From: Semisulcospira habei | Taxonomy: Eukaryota > Mollusca > Gastropoda > Semisulcospiridae | NCBI GenBank assembly: GCA_036245525.1 | Contig: BTPG01000001.1 | Coordinates: 181,204,671-181,268,670, forward strand | Direction: 5' to 3' | Length of the DNA stretch: 64,000 nt | Shown here: positions 32,952-43,249 of the stretch, one piece after another | How the letters are laid out: every line of letters starts with the position of its first letter | How positions within the stretch are numbered: the first letter of the stretch is position 1 | Translations under genes and position numbers: made by a program | Notes under the pieces: generated by a model | Database searches by the model: none | Seen by the model: only the letters and a program-made list of their open reading frames with translations | What the model was told of the DNA's origin: nothing

Positions 32952-34871
32952 TTAAATGTGTGAGAAAGAGAGAGAGAATGAGAAATATGGTGACAAAAGT
33001 GTAGTATAATTTCGAATATAAATACAAGTAGATTTCCTACGTCTTCTCGTTTTCATTACATGCTTTTCTTTTCTGAGACGCTTTCGAAGGCCCTTTTCTC
33101 TTTTTTCTGTATGAGTGCGTTGGCTAAAGCTGTCCATGTATGATCTGCATTTATGATGTGCTCTGACCTTGAAATAAATGAATGTGAGATCTCTTAACAT
33201 TTTTTCCTTGGTGCTCTGTTGTGTGTGAATATGATCATGCAGCTTGGAAACTGCATCCAAAGACAAGCATTCTTGGAAGTAAACATCAAAAGACAATGTT
33301 TGAGTACAGAACCCATGGTACTTTAATCTGAATGTTGTTTCGAGACATTCAAACAAGAGCTCAGCCTTTGGATGCAGTTTCAAAAGCCCTCCTCTATCTA
33401 GCAAAGATGTCAGGCTGCCTGAAGCTGCACTGTCAACTGTCAGAGATTGTATACAGTCCAACAACTCTTGTCTTTTCTCAATGTCTTTCAGTCTGTATGC
33501 TTTTTTCATTAGCTTCTGCAGCACAGCACCACCAATATACCTAGTAATGTCCTTCTCTTCAATTGTTAGTGTGATGTCACTATCAACTGTTATCTCAGGA
33601 CTTGCAAACACTGTTGACAAAATATCTTCAAAAGTTGCGAAGCATAGCCAGGGTGAAGCATGCGAACCGACAATCTCATCCAGTGACCTTGTGTAGTCTT
33701 GGTTTCCCATTGCTAGGTGGAACTTGGCCCATGACTTTTCTCTGTTAATGTTCCTGAAGCAAGACTTCTGTACATCTAGGCAGCTTTCGAGGAATTGCAG
33801 TCTGCATACAAGCTCCTGTCCTAAACATACAAGCAGAAATTGTTGCACAGATAGTAAACTGTATTGCATTTTCTTTTCTTTGATTTTTTTTCTATAAAAA
33901 GTGTTCACATTAAACAAAAAAACAAAAAAAAAACCAAACTTACTGTCCACAGTCTTGCAAGCATCGTGAACCTCTTTTAGCATGCATTCATCAGCAATTA
34001 GTTTTTCGCAGGCACGGGTTACAACAGCAATATCCACCTGAAAGTTAATAAAATGAAAGTTGTAACATGAGTAAGTTGACCCGAAGTAGCAATTCGTAAA
34101 TCCATAACATGAATTTAACAATCTAGCATAGGCTACAGCATTGTGGAAAAAAAATTTACTAGTCATATTATTGATTTTTATTCTTCTTTTCTGTAATGTG
34201 TGTATGCCCCAAAAATATGGTTTATGCAACAAACAGGAATTAATAATAACAGAGCAACTTCTCTTCAACATTGAGCAAACTGTACTGACCTTAACACTGG
34301 ACTGGTATCCTTTGCACTTGCCAATGTTGACAGTTTGTTCCTGCCAGGCAGAATTATCCGGATCTTCATCTCCAACATCCTTCAAATTATTATAAAACGG
34401 CGTAAAATATCAAGCACAAACGCAATTAATAAATGTGGAAACATTCTAGTCGGAATCAGATGAATTGAACATTGTATGAAGTTAGTATAATTTCAGTGCT
34501 ATGGCTAGAATTTGCTCGCATTCCTGATTCCATAACAAAGCCTACTAGTAGGCCTACTACGCGTATAACTCACTACACTTGACGTCTGAAACGAACCCTA
34601 TCAGTATCACTAGCTCATCATTGCACTTCTTATTTTGACAATAAACAGCTGCCAACATAACTAATCACTACACTGACAATGACATACTAAACTTGCCTGG
34701 AAGTTTCTGCAGGGATTATACTTTGTAAAATATGACGAAAACAATGCTATTTTCACAAAAATAACAATTTCGGGTTTGCCTTCTCTCTCTCTGACCCAGC
34801 TACACCTCGATTTATAGTTTTAAAAATGCAACTTTTACCTGCAATATTGAGTGGAGGAGTACTTCATCCAT
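32952..34871 (-). CDS. 361-residue gene of unknown function in the inner transposon
   Basis: Four minus-strand exons: 34839-34871, 34290-34379, 33944-34037 and 32952-33820. All donors are GT and acceptors AG, and the four lengths (33, 90, 94, 869) join to one open frame with stop at 32952-32954. The product begins MDEVLLHSILQ. It contains ITRYIGGAVLQKLMKKAYRL, SLTSLLDRGGLLKLHP, LLFECLETTFRL and FIYFKVRAHHKCRSYMDS, then a lysine/arginine-rich tail (KREKGLRKRLRKEKH). No named domain is recognised. The Y-x-G-G-x-L and LDRGGL patterns recall C-terminal parts of some THAP-type transposases, which is only an impression. An upstream ATG at 35001-35003, inside the inverted repeat, would add 44 residues. 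It faces the broken transposase gene tail to tail and could be a repressor or co-factor; that is a guess. Confidence 0.68.
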
Positions 34872-35009
34872 TCTGCTAGAGCGTGAAAGTAGAGGTACCG
34901 GAAGTGCTCTGTGCAAAGTTTCAGCAAATAAGCCAGCGACGGCACTTGACAAGAGGCGAGACGCTGGCTCGCTCAGCGAGATACCGATCCTGTCCCTACA
35001 CATCTCTGT

Positions 35010-35173
35010 CCGTGATCTTCTTTCGATTGATTTGGGCGATCCAAAGCCTTCTCCTCTTGGCTGTCAACTCGCGTATTTTGGAGCCCTTATTGAATATAAC
35101 TGTCGGAATTCTATGGTAAGAGATCCCAAGTACTTCGTTTCGAACAATGCTTGACACAGCAATCGTTCGTCAT
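35010..35173 (-). pseudogene. first half of the element A THAP domain and start codon
   Basis: From the ATG at 35171-35173 the minus strand reads MTNDCCVKHCSKRS, supplying the first zinc-binding cysteines. About 40 bases further, one base out of frame, comes RIPTVIFNKGSKIRELTAK, then RRRLWIAQINRKKIT, which runs to the insertion point. Together with 28805-28860 this makes a full THAP domain (DNA binding at transposon ends). A one-base shift near 35117-35122 is either a mutation or part of an unseen small intron. Confidence 0.8.
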
Positions 35174-35621
35174 GGTGAGAAAAATGCGAATAAATAGGCT
35201 TACGTGACACACTTTCAACCTTGCTAGGAAATTGCATCACCCGCCAGCTTGCCCTCCAGGGGCGGCAACGCACAAAGTGATGACGTAGATCGGGATAGGT
35301 CGATTATGATACGTGAACTGCGTGAAAAAAATCTGGCTATTACAGGCGGAAGGCGTTTTGCATCATATTGGACCGTGTACCTAGTCAGGGCCCATGCTTG
35401 CAGTATTGTTTACATTTGCTGAGAGAGGGGGCAAGTGTCACCCATCACTGTTGGCAGCTGGCCTCCCGCCTCCCTAATCTAGGATGCACTCTGTTCATTG
35501 AGGACTCCGGGTCTCAGTGATTGTTTAAAAAATGAATAAGTCATATGACCGGCTCACTGACAGAGCAATGCGTCATTTAAAATTTGTATGTGTCGATGAC
35601 CGATGAGCATCCTATACACTG

Positions 35622-35818
35622 CATACACGTGCGTCATACAGCCCTGCTGCGTGAATAGACCCAAATAACTAACTCACTCTTACACACCTCCTTCTTTGCT
35701 GACTGAGTGGAAAAGTGTATCATACACGTGTCATACAGCCCTGCTGTGTGAATGGACCCAAATAACTAACTCTTACACACCTCCTTCTTTGCTGACTGAG
35801 TGGAAAAGTGTATCATAC
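35622..35818. repeat. about 100-bp repeat, middle copies
   Basis: It resumes the unit cut by element A (CATACACGTGCGTCATACAG) and continues for about two units, until element B interrupts at CATAC (35814-35818). Confidence 0.88.
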
Positions 35819-36119
35819 CAGGGACGTAGCGGGCCACTCCGGCGCTCCGGCGGTTGCCGGAGTACTTTTTGGACAAAAAAAAAAAAAAAAAAAAAAAAGA
35901 GTAAGAGAGAGAGCAAACATGTCGTGGTGTCAAAACTTCGCAAGTATATTCATGTTTACCAAAAATGGCATGTTTGCGCCAATAGCTCAGTGCACCACTT
36001 AGCAGTGGCTGGTAAACACAAAAGTGTCAAAATCACCGGCCCAAGAACAAAAGCTACTGGCCGAAATGCAAAAAAAACACAACAGACTTTTGCACCACTA
36101 GCTCCACCAATTTAGCAGT

Positions 36120-37230
36120 GATAAAAAACAGAAATAAGAAGGACATGAGTCACCACTAGCAAAAGCTGCACGCCGCGACTCCAAACGGTAACAGCCTCAA
36201 GGCATGACACATTAAACGAATCAGAACGACCTCCAAATAAGAACTTGAACCAACTGGCATTGGAAATATCTTATTCCTACGCGCCACACCGCAACCAATA
36301 CAAGGTCCCCCCCCCCCCCCCCCCAAACAACGGGGAAAAGAAAACGGAATGAACCAGAAACAGAAAAACCGCCAGAATTTTGAACTATGAAATCATCATA
36401 GGACCAGCACACAAATAGGCGGGGAAAAAAAGATAAATACATGAGGACGAAAAACCTCCCACACTTTTAAACAATCCTACTAGCCGCATTCAGCTTCTCC
36501 AATGGCGGGACTCAACCCTACGATATTCTTTCAATGGGTCGACTTCATGGGCCTTTGCAGAGACAAGGGAGCCAGGAAACAACTAGAATACCGCTTCGTA
36601 TACTTTAAAGAGGGCAGATACAGCAACGCTTTGTACGACTACGACATCATTGATCAACGGGCGCTCGAATACTTAGACGGAACCCCGAAACACCACAGAC
36701 AACTATGGAATTGTCCCACCAACAACCAAAACTAAGGACACGACATGAAAAGAACACACCACCACTCTCCACTAGCCTTTCCAAGTTATAGTGTGAGCGA
36801 GAGAACATCCTCTTGAACAATACAAAATAAACCACAAAACATACAACCATAAAACCTAAGAACAAAGGTTTACTCACTCAACAAAAACAAACGGGTCAGC
36901 ACGCTGATGAAGGCAGGTCTTAGCTAATAAAGGCCCGAAATACACCTGACAGCTAACTCAAAACGTGACTGATTTGTGAATTGTCATATGGGTATACGGC
37001 TGGTTACATCAAGCCATCACACAGTGGTGTGCGATGTACCAAAAAGAAGATAACGTATGCACGAGGCTCGATTGAACCACGTCCACAAGTCTAAAACTGA
37101 CTCACTCAACTTGATTCGTGTTGCCAACAACTTTAATTGTGGCTTTTGCAGCATGCAGGCAAACAGTTTTTAGGACATTTTCTGAGCTGGATGTGTCAAG
37201 AAACCAATTATAAAATTATAAATCAGTCCC
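36120..37230. other. unclassified segment inside element B
   Basis: At 36502-36735 a plus-strand frame of 77 codons (MAGLNPTIFFQWVDFMGLC...) has coding-like composition but no known motif. It is probably a retroelement remnant. At about 36904-36947 CTGATGAAGGC...GGCCCGAAATAC has the order of a hammerhead core. A poly-C run lies at 36307-36324. No other feature seen. Confidence 0.4.
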
Positions 37231-37234
37231 TCGA

Positions 37235-38803
37235 GTGATGCGTCTTTCTGTCAGATTTCAAATCAGCCGTTGTCAAACCTCTCCTGAAAAAGTCGAATCT
37301 TGACCCCAACCAGCTAAAGAACTATCGCCCAGTTTCAAACCTACCCTTTCTGTCCAAAGTTCTTGAGAGAGTCGTTCTGACATAGCTCACTAAATATCTA
37401 CAGTCAAACAATCTCGTCCATCCGCTTCAGTCTGCTTAACGTGCTGGGCACAGTACTGAAACTGCTCTCCTCTGTGTCGTTAATGGCCTCCTAAGTGCCT
37501 ATGATGAAAACCTGAGCTCAGTTCTTGCCCTGTTAGACCTATCAGCTGCTTTTGACACCATCGACTACTCCATCTTGCTCCAGCGTCTAGAAAACTACTT
37601 TGGTATTTCTGGTAAGTTCTTCTCTTATCTGTCTTCCCGTCAGATTAACGTCTCTGAAGCTGCTGCGCTAAAGTTTGGGGTCCCCCAGGGCTCTGTCCCG
37701 GGCCCCATTCTATTTACGCTGTACACTCCGCCTCTGTCTCAGGTTATTGCATTGCCGGCATTCAACCGATCATCACATGTATGCGGATGATACACAACGT
37801 CCGAAATCTGCACCTCCAAACAGCTCCAGTCAGGCTATTTCAGATGTTCAGAACTGTATTTCAGATATTAAGTCCTGGATGTGTGAAAATAAACTCCAGT
37901 TAAACGAGGGCAAGACAGAAACTCTTCTTATCGGTGCCTCTTGACTGCTGCCCAATTTTCCTGACTCTATGCGCATTTGTGACGCACCTATTCTATTTTC
38001 TGATTCAGTTCGCAATCTTGGCGTTTTTCTTGATAAAGATCTTCAAATGAAGGACCATGTAAATCATGTCTGCAAATTTCTTTTCTGAAATTAAGACGCA
38101 TCAGTTCTATCCGTCATTACCTCACCACTGAATCTGCCACCAAACTGGTCGTCTTTTTAGTCTTGTCCTGCATTGATTACTGCAATTGATTACTTAACTG
38201 GCCTCCCTCGGTCTCTCATTCAGAAATTGCAGTGAGTTTAGAATTGTGCTGCACGCCTTATCGTCCACGCCTGACAGCATCAGCCCATCCCTCCTATCCT
38301 GAGACAATTTAATTGGCTGCCAGTCAAACAACGAGTCTCGTACAAAATCGCCTGTCTGTGCTACAAAACTATTAACTACTCTACCCTTGCCTGTCTCAGT
38401 CGCTGATCTTCTTCAAACATACACTCCCTCCCACTCCCTCCGTTCAAGTAGTGACACGGCGCGCCTTCTCAGAGTCCAGCTCTGCAAACAGAGTTGACCG
38501 TTGTTTTGCGCACGTTGGACCTCAGTGTTGTCAGGAACTCTCTACCCATAGATATTAGACATTCTCCCTCATTCACTGCCTTTAAATCTGCCCTTAAGAC
38601 CCACCTGTTCCACTGATACCCCAATGTAGCTCGCGCGCAGTTCTCCGTCAGTGGCCGTTACTGATGTACCTGTGTGCTTGTCTGTGTGTGTGCGTGTGTA
38701 CTGCAGAATCCTTTGTTCCTCTGGCTTTATGACCCCCTCCATTCCCACTCTTTATTTGTAAAGCGCTCAGAGCTTATTTTAGTTTAAGCGCTATATAAGT
38801 CGC

Positions 38804-38847
<44 letters not shown>
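37235..38847 (+). pseudogene. 5'-truncated L2/CR1-group LINE with ATT tail
   Basis: Plus-strand RT remnants in several frames: [61 protein letters not shown] and MYADDTQ. Stops and shifts interrupt the blocks (for example LT* after RVV). The 3' end carries AGCGCTCAGAGCTTATTTTA, then TTTAAGCGCTATATAAGTCG, and an (ATT)n tail at about 38808-38847. This resembles the 12-16 kb LINE but is an older copy. Confidence 0.85.
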
Positions 38848-38848
<1 letters not shown>

Positions 38849-39131
38849 GAACCAATGTGCTTCAAAAATCCCGTGCAACACAAACGTCTGCTGTCAAAGT
38901 TGATTCAGGAGATGCAAAGATTTTGTGATGAATATTTCTTCATGGCTTATATCTCTTTTTAAATTTTGTTTCGCAAGTCTCATTACAACAAATAGGTAAG
39001 TCTGTTTTTGGATGTGAATGTTGTTTCTTTAAAATAGAGTTAACATCAATAAATAAGCTTCTGGTCGCCATCGTCCCTCAAATAGTTTCCGAAACCGCCG
39101 GACTACTTTTCTCATGCCCGCTACGTCCCTG

Positions 39132-39267
39132 CATACACGTGTCATACAGCCCTGCTGCGTGAATGGACCCAAATAACTAACTAACTCTTACACACCTCCT
39201 TCTTTGCTGACTGAGTGGAAAAGTGTAACATACACGTGTGTCATACAGCCCTGCTGCGTGAATGGAC
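39132..39267. repeat. about 100-bp repeat, last copies
   Basis: It resumes after element B and includes one uninterrupted CATACACGTGTGTC site at 39230-39243. This shows the empty target used by both elements A and B. Confidence 0.88.
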
Positions 39268-39766
39268 CAATGTGCCCAAAAAATTTGTCTTGTAGGAAGT
39301 ATGGTCAACAAAAACAAAAAGGTATGGTCACATGCAATATTGAAACTTGACCTACTTTCAGCGGGTGCGCAATGACATTTTATGACTGGCATCATGTATT
39401 GTGCTATTACATCATCATGTAGGAACATTTGTCTGGCATCCAAAATATTGATGTGACACTAGAAAGTAAATTACATCAAGATCTTTTGCCAAGACACATT
39501 GGCAGTTGTGCTGTGACTAGGCGTGTGCCGAAAAAGACAACTCAGATTTATGCAAAGAAAAGGTGAGTAAGTAATAAATTCGTACATCGTTGTTTAGGTG
39601 ATGATGAAAATCTCACTCGAGTGCTTCTACAACCTTATCCTGTGAGGGAAATCTTGTAGGATAAGGTTTTAAAACCACTCGAGTGAGATTCTCAATATCA
39701 CCTAAATGCGGATGTAAGTCTCTATGGCTCTCACTTCTTCTGTGACTGTGACAAATTGTTTTGCAG
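39268..39766. other. RNF207 intron or upstream sequence with a foldback
   Basis: At 39594-39713 two arms of about 31 bases (TTTAGGTGATGATGAAAATC... and its complement ...ATCACCTAAA) flank a second, inner palindrome (CTACAACCTTATCC / GGATAAGGTTTTAA), so a 120-base hairpin can form. It resembles a small foldback MITE. No upstream RNF207 exon (RING domain) is found here. Confidence 0.6.
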
Positions 39767-39911
39767 GAGAGCAGCGGGATGTTTTTCTGCAATACATGCT
39801 GTCAGCCTTTGTGCTCCAAGTGTCGTGATGACACTCACCGGGCGCGAATGTTTGCCACTCATGACGTGGTGCTCATGACCAAGCGGACCAGAGACGTTCA
39901 TAAACGATGCG
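39767..39911 (+). CDS. RNF207: RNF207-like exon, B-box zinc finger
   Basis: The exon follows TTTTGCAG and ends at GTGAGC. It encodes MFFCNTCCQPLCSKC, CRDDTHRARMF and DVVLMTKRTRDVHKRC, the B-box region of RNF207, a RING/B-box protein known in vertebrate heart for effects on potassium channels and excitation. The length of 145 bases leaves phase 1, which the next exon completes. The RING exon upstream and the C-terminal exons downstream are outside the window. The host exon shows no damage, unlike the mobile elements around it. Identification is from recalled family sequence. Confidence 0.85.
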
Positions 39912-39997
39912 GTGAGCCTGACTGAAACTGGGAGTCATTAAACTTTTTGTGTCCTGTGAAGGCTACATTACAGATTAAGAGATAGATCAACCATTTT

Positions 39998-40067
39998 AGT
40001 TCAAGGGTGGTGCCAGAATAGCTTGGCATCTCAGGCGCCAAGCTATTCTGGCACCACCCTTGAACTA
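39998..40067. repeat. 70-bp perfect foldback palindrome, copy 1
   Basis: AGTTCAAGGGTGGTGCCAGA continues to AATAGCTTGGC, then a loop of about nine bases, then the exact complement back to TTGAACT. The arms are about 30 bases. Relatives lie at 48799, 51820, 60331 and 60658. Confidence 0.85.
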
Positions 40068-40144
40068 TCATAGTTTTTTAAATTCACCTGCGTGGTGGCA
40101 AAAGACACTAAGCCCAGAATGTTGTAGGATTAATCCCATGGCAG

Positions 40145-41210
40145 CTGAGAAAATGTCCGCATGATCCAAGTGCAAGAGATATGGATCTTCCTGAATCCCA
40201 ACAGCTGTAGGGGCTCATGAGAATTTGTAATGTCCGCATGATCCAAGTGCAAGAGATATAGATCCAAGTGCAAGAGATATAGATCCAAGTGCAAGAGATA
40301 TAGATCTTCATGAATCCCAACAGCTGTGGGGGCTCAGGAGAATCTGTAATGTCCGCATGATCCAAGTGCAAGAGATATAGATCCAAGTGCAAGAGATATA
40401 GATCCAAGTGCAAGAGATATAGATCTTCATGAATCCCAACAGCTGTAGGGGCTCATGAGAATCTGTAATGTCTGCATGATCCAAGTGCAAGAGATACAGA
40501 TCCAAGTGCAAGAGATATAGATCCAAGTGCAAGAGATATAGATCCAAGTAAAAGAGATATAGATCTTCATGAATCCCAACAGCTGTAGGGGCTCATGAGA
40601 ATCTGTAATGTCCGCATGATCCAAGTGCAAGAGATATAGATCCAAGTGCAAGAGATATAGATCCAAGTGCAAGAGATATAGATCCAAGTAAAAGAGATAT
40701 AGATCTTCATGAATCCCAACAGCTGTAGGGGCTCATGAGAATCTGTAATGTCCGCATGATCCAAGTGCAAGAGATACAGATCCAAGTGCAAGAGATATAG
40801 ATCCAAGTGCAAGAGATATAGATCCAAGTGCAAGAGATATATAGATCTTCATGAATCCCAACAGCTGTAGGGGCTCATGAGAATCTGTAATGTCCGCATG
40901 ATCCAAGTGCAAGTCGCCTCAAGCACCAGACGGCGCAGAGAGGATGAATGAATGATCCAAGTGCAAGAGATATAGATCCAAGTAAAAGAGATATAGATCC
41001 AAGTGCAAGAGATATAGATCTTCATGAATCCCAACAGCTGTAGGGGCTCATGAGAATCTGTAATGTCCGCATGATCCAAGTGCAAGAGATATAGATCCAA
41101 GTGCAAGAGATATAGATCCAAGTAAAAGAGATATAGATCCAAGTGCAAGAGATATAGATCTTCATGAATCCCAACAGCTGTAGGGGCTCACGAGAATCTG
41201 TACCTTTTGC
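40145..41210. repeat. higher-order tandem repeat with 21-bp sub-units
   Basis: The 21-bp sub-unit GATCCAAGTGCAAGAGATATA occurs one to five times. Each run is followed by GATCTTCATGAATCCCAACA, then GCTGTAGGGGCTCATGAGAA and TCTGTAATGTCCGCAT. About eight such higher-order units of 120-145 bases follow one another. One unit (about 40912-40950) holds a foreign 38-base patch. Because 21 is a multiple of three, long minus-strand frames reading YLLHLDL appear; they are not taken as genes. Confidence 0.93.
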
Positions 41211-41859
41211 AGATATGGACTGGTCTGGCTGAAAAATTGTCAATACAACTGTAATTGCACCAAGAAAAAGCCTGTTGTGTCAATTATGTATGCAAGTTTA
41301 CAAAAACAACACGCACACACACACAACCCATGTAAAACACAATGCATTATAAACTGATGAAATTGTGTTTCCCTTTGTTGTGTAGTTGAAAAATGAATTT
41401 TTCTTTAAAATGAATTTTAAAAAAAAATACTTATTGATGGTATTACTTATAGGAATGTTACCTAGCTAGCCTAATTTCAGCCAAAATTTGGTTGTGTCCG
41501 TATAAGGGATTGTTGGCAGGAGAGGGGCACCATAGATCAGGCCATAACCCGAGTAGCCTCCCCTTAGTCCCATCTGGTAAGAGATTACCCATCATACCTC
41601 AGTTTAGTTTCTTAGCGAACTGGCGGCAAGCGGGGCAGGTGGGAGGGACCTTCGAGTAATACCATCGGTAAGTATTTCTCCAAAAAAATTCATTTTAAAG
41701 AAAATTCATTTGTTTTCTCAAAACACATTACCGATGGTATTACTTATAGGAAGAATCCCGAAGAGGAGGTGGGTGCCGCTATAGCACCCCTAATGCCAAC
41801 GACACTGCCCTCAGGCCCGCCCTCCCGCAGCAAACTTCCGATAATTTTAGCTAATATAC

Positions 41860-42960
41860 CTGGGGAGGGAGTGTTGCGCTGCTGCGAAGTCTCCCACCAG
41901 CGAGAGGTTCTGTCGCTGGGCAGAGAGGTCCCTCAGGTAGAAGCGGGCGAATGTGGTCTCCGCTCGCCATCCCACAGCCGCCACCAAGACCTTGACTGTG
42001 AAGTTGCGGTCGAAGTGAGACTTGCGGCCCTGGCTCTGACCTCGTGCGCCATGATGTTCAAAAGTTTGGCTGCATCTGGGGCGAGGTCCTGGTAGGCCGA
42101 GTGAATCCCCCATTGTATCCAGGAGGAGATGGTCTGGGCTGAGATGTCACGTCTACCTGGGGACAAAGGGAGAAACAGGCGGGTACGTCCTCTGCGCCGC
42201 GGCTTCGTCCGGCGCCGGTACACACGTAAAGGCTCTCACCGGGTTCTGTAGTCTGGACTCCCGGGTGGAGTCTGTCACATGTGAAGGGTGAATAGTCATC
42301 ATCTGTGGGCCCGACAAGGAGACCACGTCTTGGCCAGGAAGATAGTTCAGGTAACAGTTGCACAGAGCCGTCTGTCCGGCACTGCAAACAATCTGGGTGT
42401 GTCAACCGCGCGTGAAGTTCACTGACCCTGGAGGCTGAGGCTAGGGCCGACAGGGAGCACGTCTTCAGAGTTACATCCGTCAAGCGCGCCCACTGCAGAG
42501 GTTCAAACGGACGGAGTTGAGCCACGTAAGCACCCATGGTAGACCCATCTTGGCACGAGCGAACGCAGTGCCGGGCGTTGCAGACCGATGTGACCATCGG
42601 ATCTGCGCGGTCTTGCAGCTACCAGGGTCGGACCAACGCAAGCGCCGGTGGGAGTTGGCGATCATGGCTAGGTAGCCCCGAATGGTGATTGGAGCCAGTC
42701 CCTGGTCGTTGAATAGCCAGAGGAAGCCCTCCGCCAGCTGGGGCTTTGTCAAGTCCGTGAGGAGAGAAGGTTGTCGCCCCATCCGTCACACCACTCTCGT
42801 TATCTCCCCTCGTAACTCGTCTGGTTGAGAGTTTGCGGGCTGTCGCGATCGCATCCACTGCCGCGCTAGGGAAGTCTCTGCAGTAGAGGGCTTGCCGCAC
42901 AATCCCCAGGCGTGGAGGAGGAGATGTTCAGGGCACGGCTGGTACGGCGGTTGTCGCGGT
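41860..42960 (-). pseudogene. tyrosine recombinase of DIRS copy 1
   Basis: Minus-strand pieces in shifting frames. N-terminal: SAAVDAIATARKLSTRRV and EGFLWLFNDQGLAPITIRGY (SAM-like DNA-binding part). Catalytic: TLKTCSLSALASASRVSELH (box I arginine), then AHEVRARAASL (H-x-x-R), then WRAETTFARFYLRDLSAQ (tyrosine nucleophile). All four signature residues can be seen but at least two frame changes separate them. The enzyme would insert a circular DNA copy. Confidence 0.82.
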
Positions 42961-43249
42961 TGCTTGAGCAACGTGCGTGGGGTGGGGAGTTGCAGAGGAG
43001 GGCACGTGGGGAAGAGATGACCACAACTGGTGAAGTGACGAGGTGCACTGAGCCAGGAGAATGTCCACCTACCTTCGTAGCCGCCAAGCGGCTGTCCTCA
43101 TGGCTGCAGACTGCGCTACTACCATATCCGACGCAAGCCTCTAGCAAGAGGGATTGTCTGACAACCACGGGTATACCTTCAGAATTTTGATACACGATGG
43201 CGAGCAGGGACGCTGGAAGATCTGGTTGTGGCGACGGCTCCAAGCGCAG

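Larger units (their letters stand above)
28861..35009. mobile_element. 6.15-kb two-gene THAP/P-like transposon inside the element A transposase
   Basis: Inverted ends of 32-33 bases: left ACAGAGATATGTAGGGGAGA then GGATCGGTATCTC (28861-28893). The right end (34978-35009, reverse strand) reads ACAGAGATGTGTAGGGACAG then GATCGGTATCTC. CCGTG stands on both sides (28856-28860 and 35010-35014). Removing one CCGTG and the insert restores an open THAP reading frame, which fixes the borders. Cargo: a THAP-containing P-like transposase gene (+), broken and cut short, and a convergent gene (-) with four exons and an open frame. P elements are known for 8-bp duplications, so the 5 bp here do not fit the classical family. 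Confidence 0.85.
18237..35621. mobile_element. Element A: ISL2EU/IS4EU-type DNA transposon with YqaJ gene, multiply nested
   Basis: The ends read CAGTGATTAGGTTG (left) and, on the other strand at the right, CAGTGTATAGGATG, an imperfect 14-bp terminal inverted repeat. CATACA stands on both sides (18231-18236 and 35622-35627). The uninterrupted host sequence can be read at 39227-39240. The content is a YqaJ-nuclease gene on the plus strand and a THAP-DDE transposase on the minus strand, convergent. Without the two nested insertions it would be about 9.6 kb. Both genes are now damaged. My recollection is that ISL2EU/IS4EU elements can carry a YqaJ gene and make 2-bp duplications. The apparent 6-bp repeat here therefore leaves the exact boundary open. 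Confidence 0.7.
35819..39131. mobile_element. Element B: non-autonomous TIR transposon, hAT-like ends
   Basis: The ends are perfect inverts for 16 bases, CAGGGACGTAGCGGGC, with a further shared TCCGGCGGTT a little inside. CATAC is duplicated (35814-35818 and 39132-39136). CAGGG tips with a short duplication point to the hAT group, where 5- and 6-bp variants exist, but no transposase is present to confirm it. Inside are a poly-A run, a short coding-like segment and a dead LINE. Confidence 0.8.

Noticed and set aside
40108..41243. Minus-strand frames of 73-101 codons with YLLHLDL repeats
   Set aside because: Product of a 21-bp tandem repeat.
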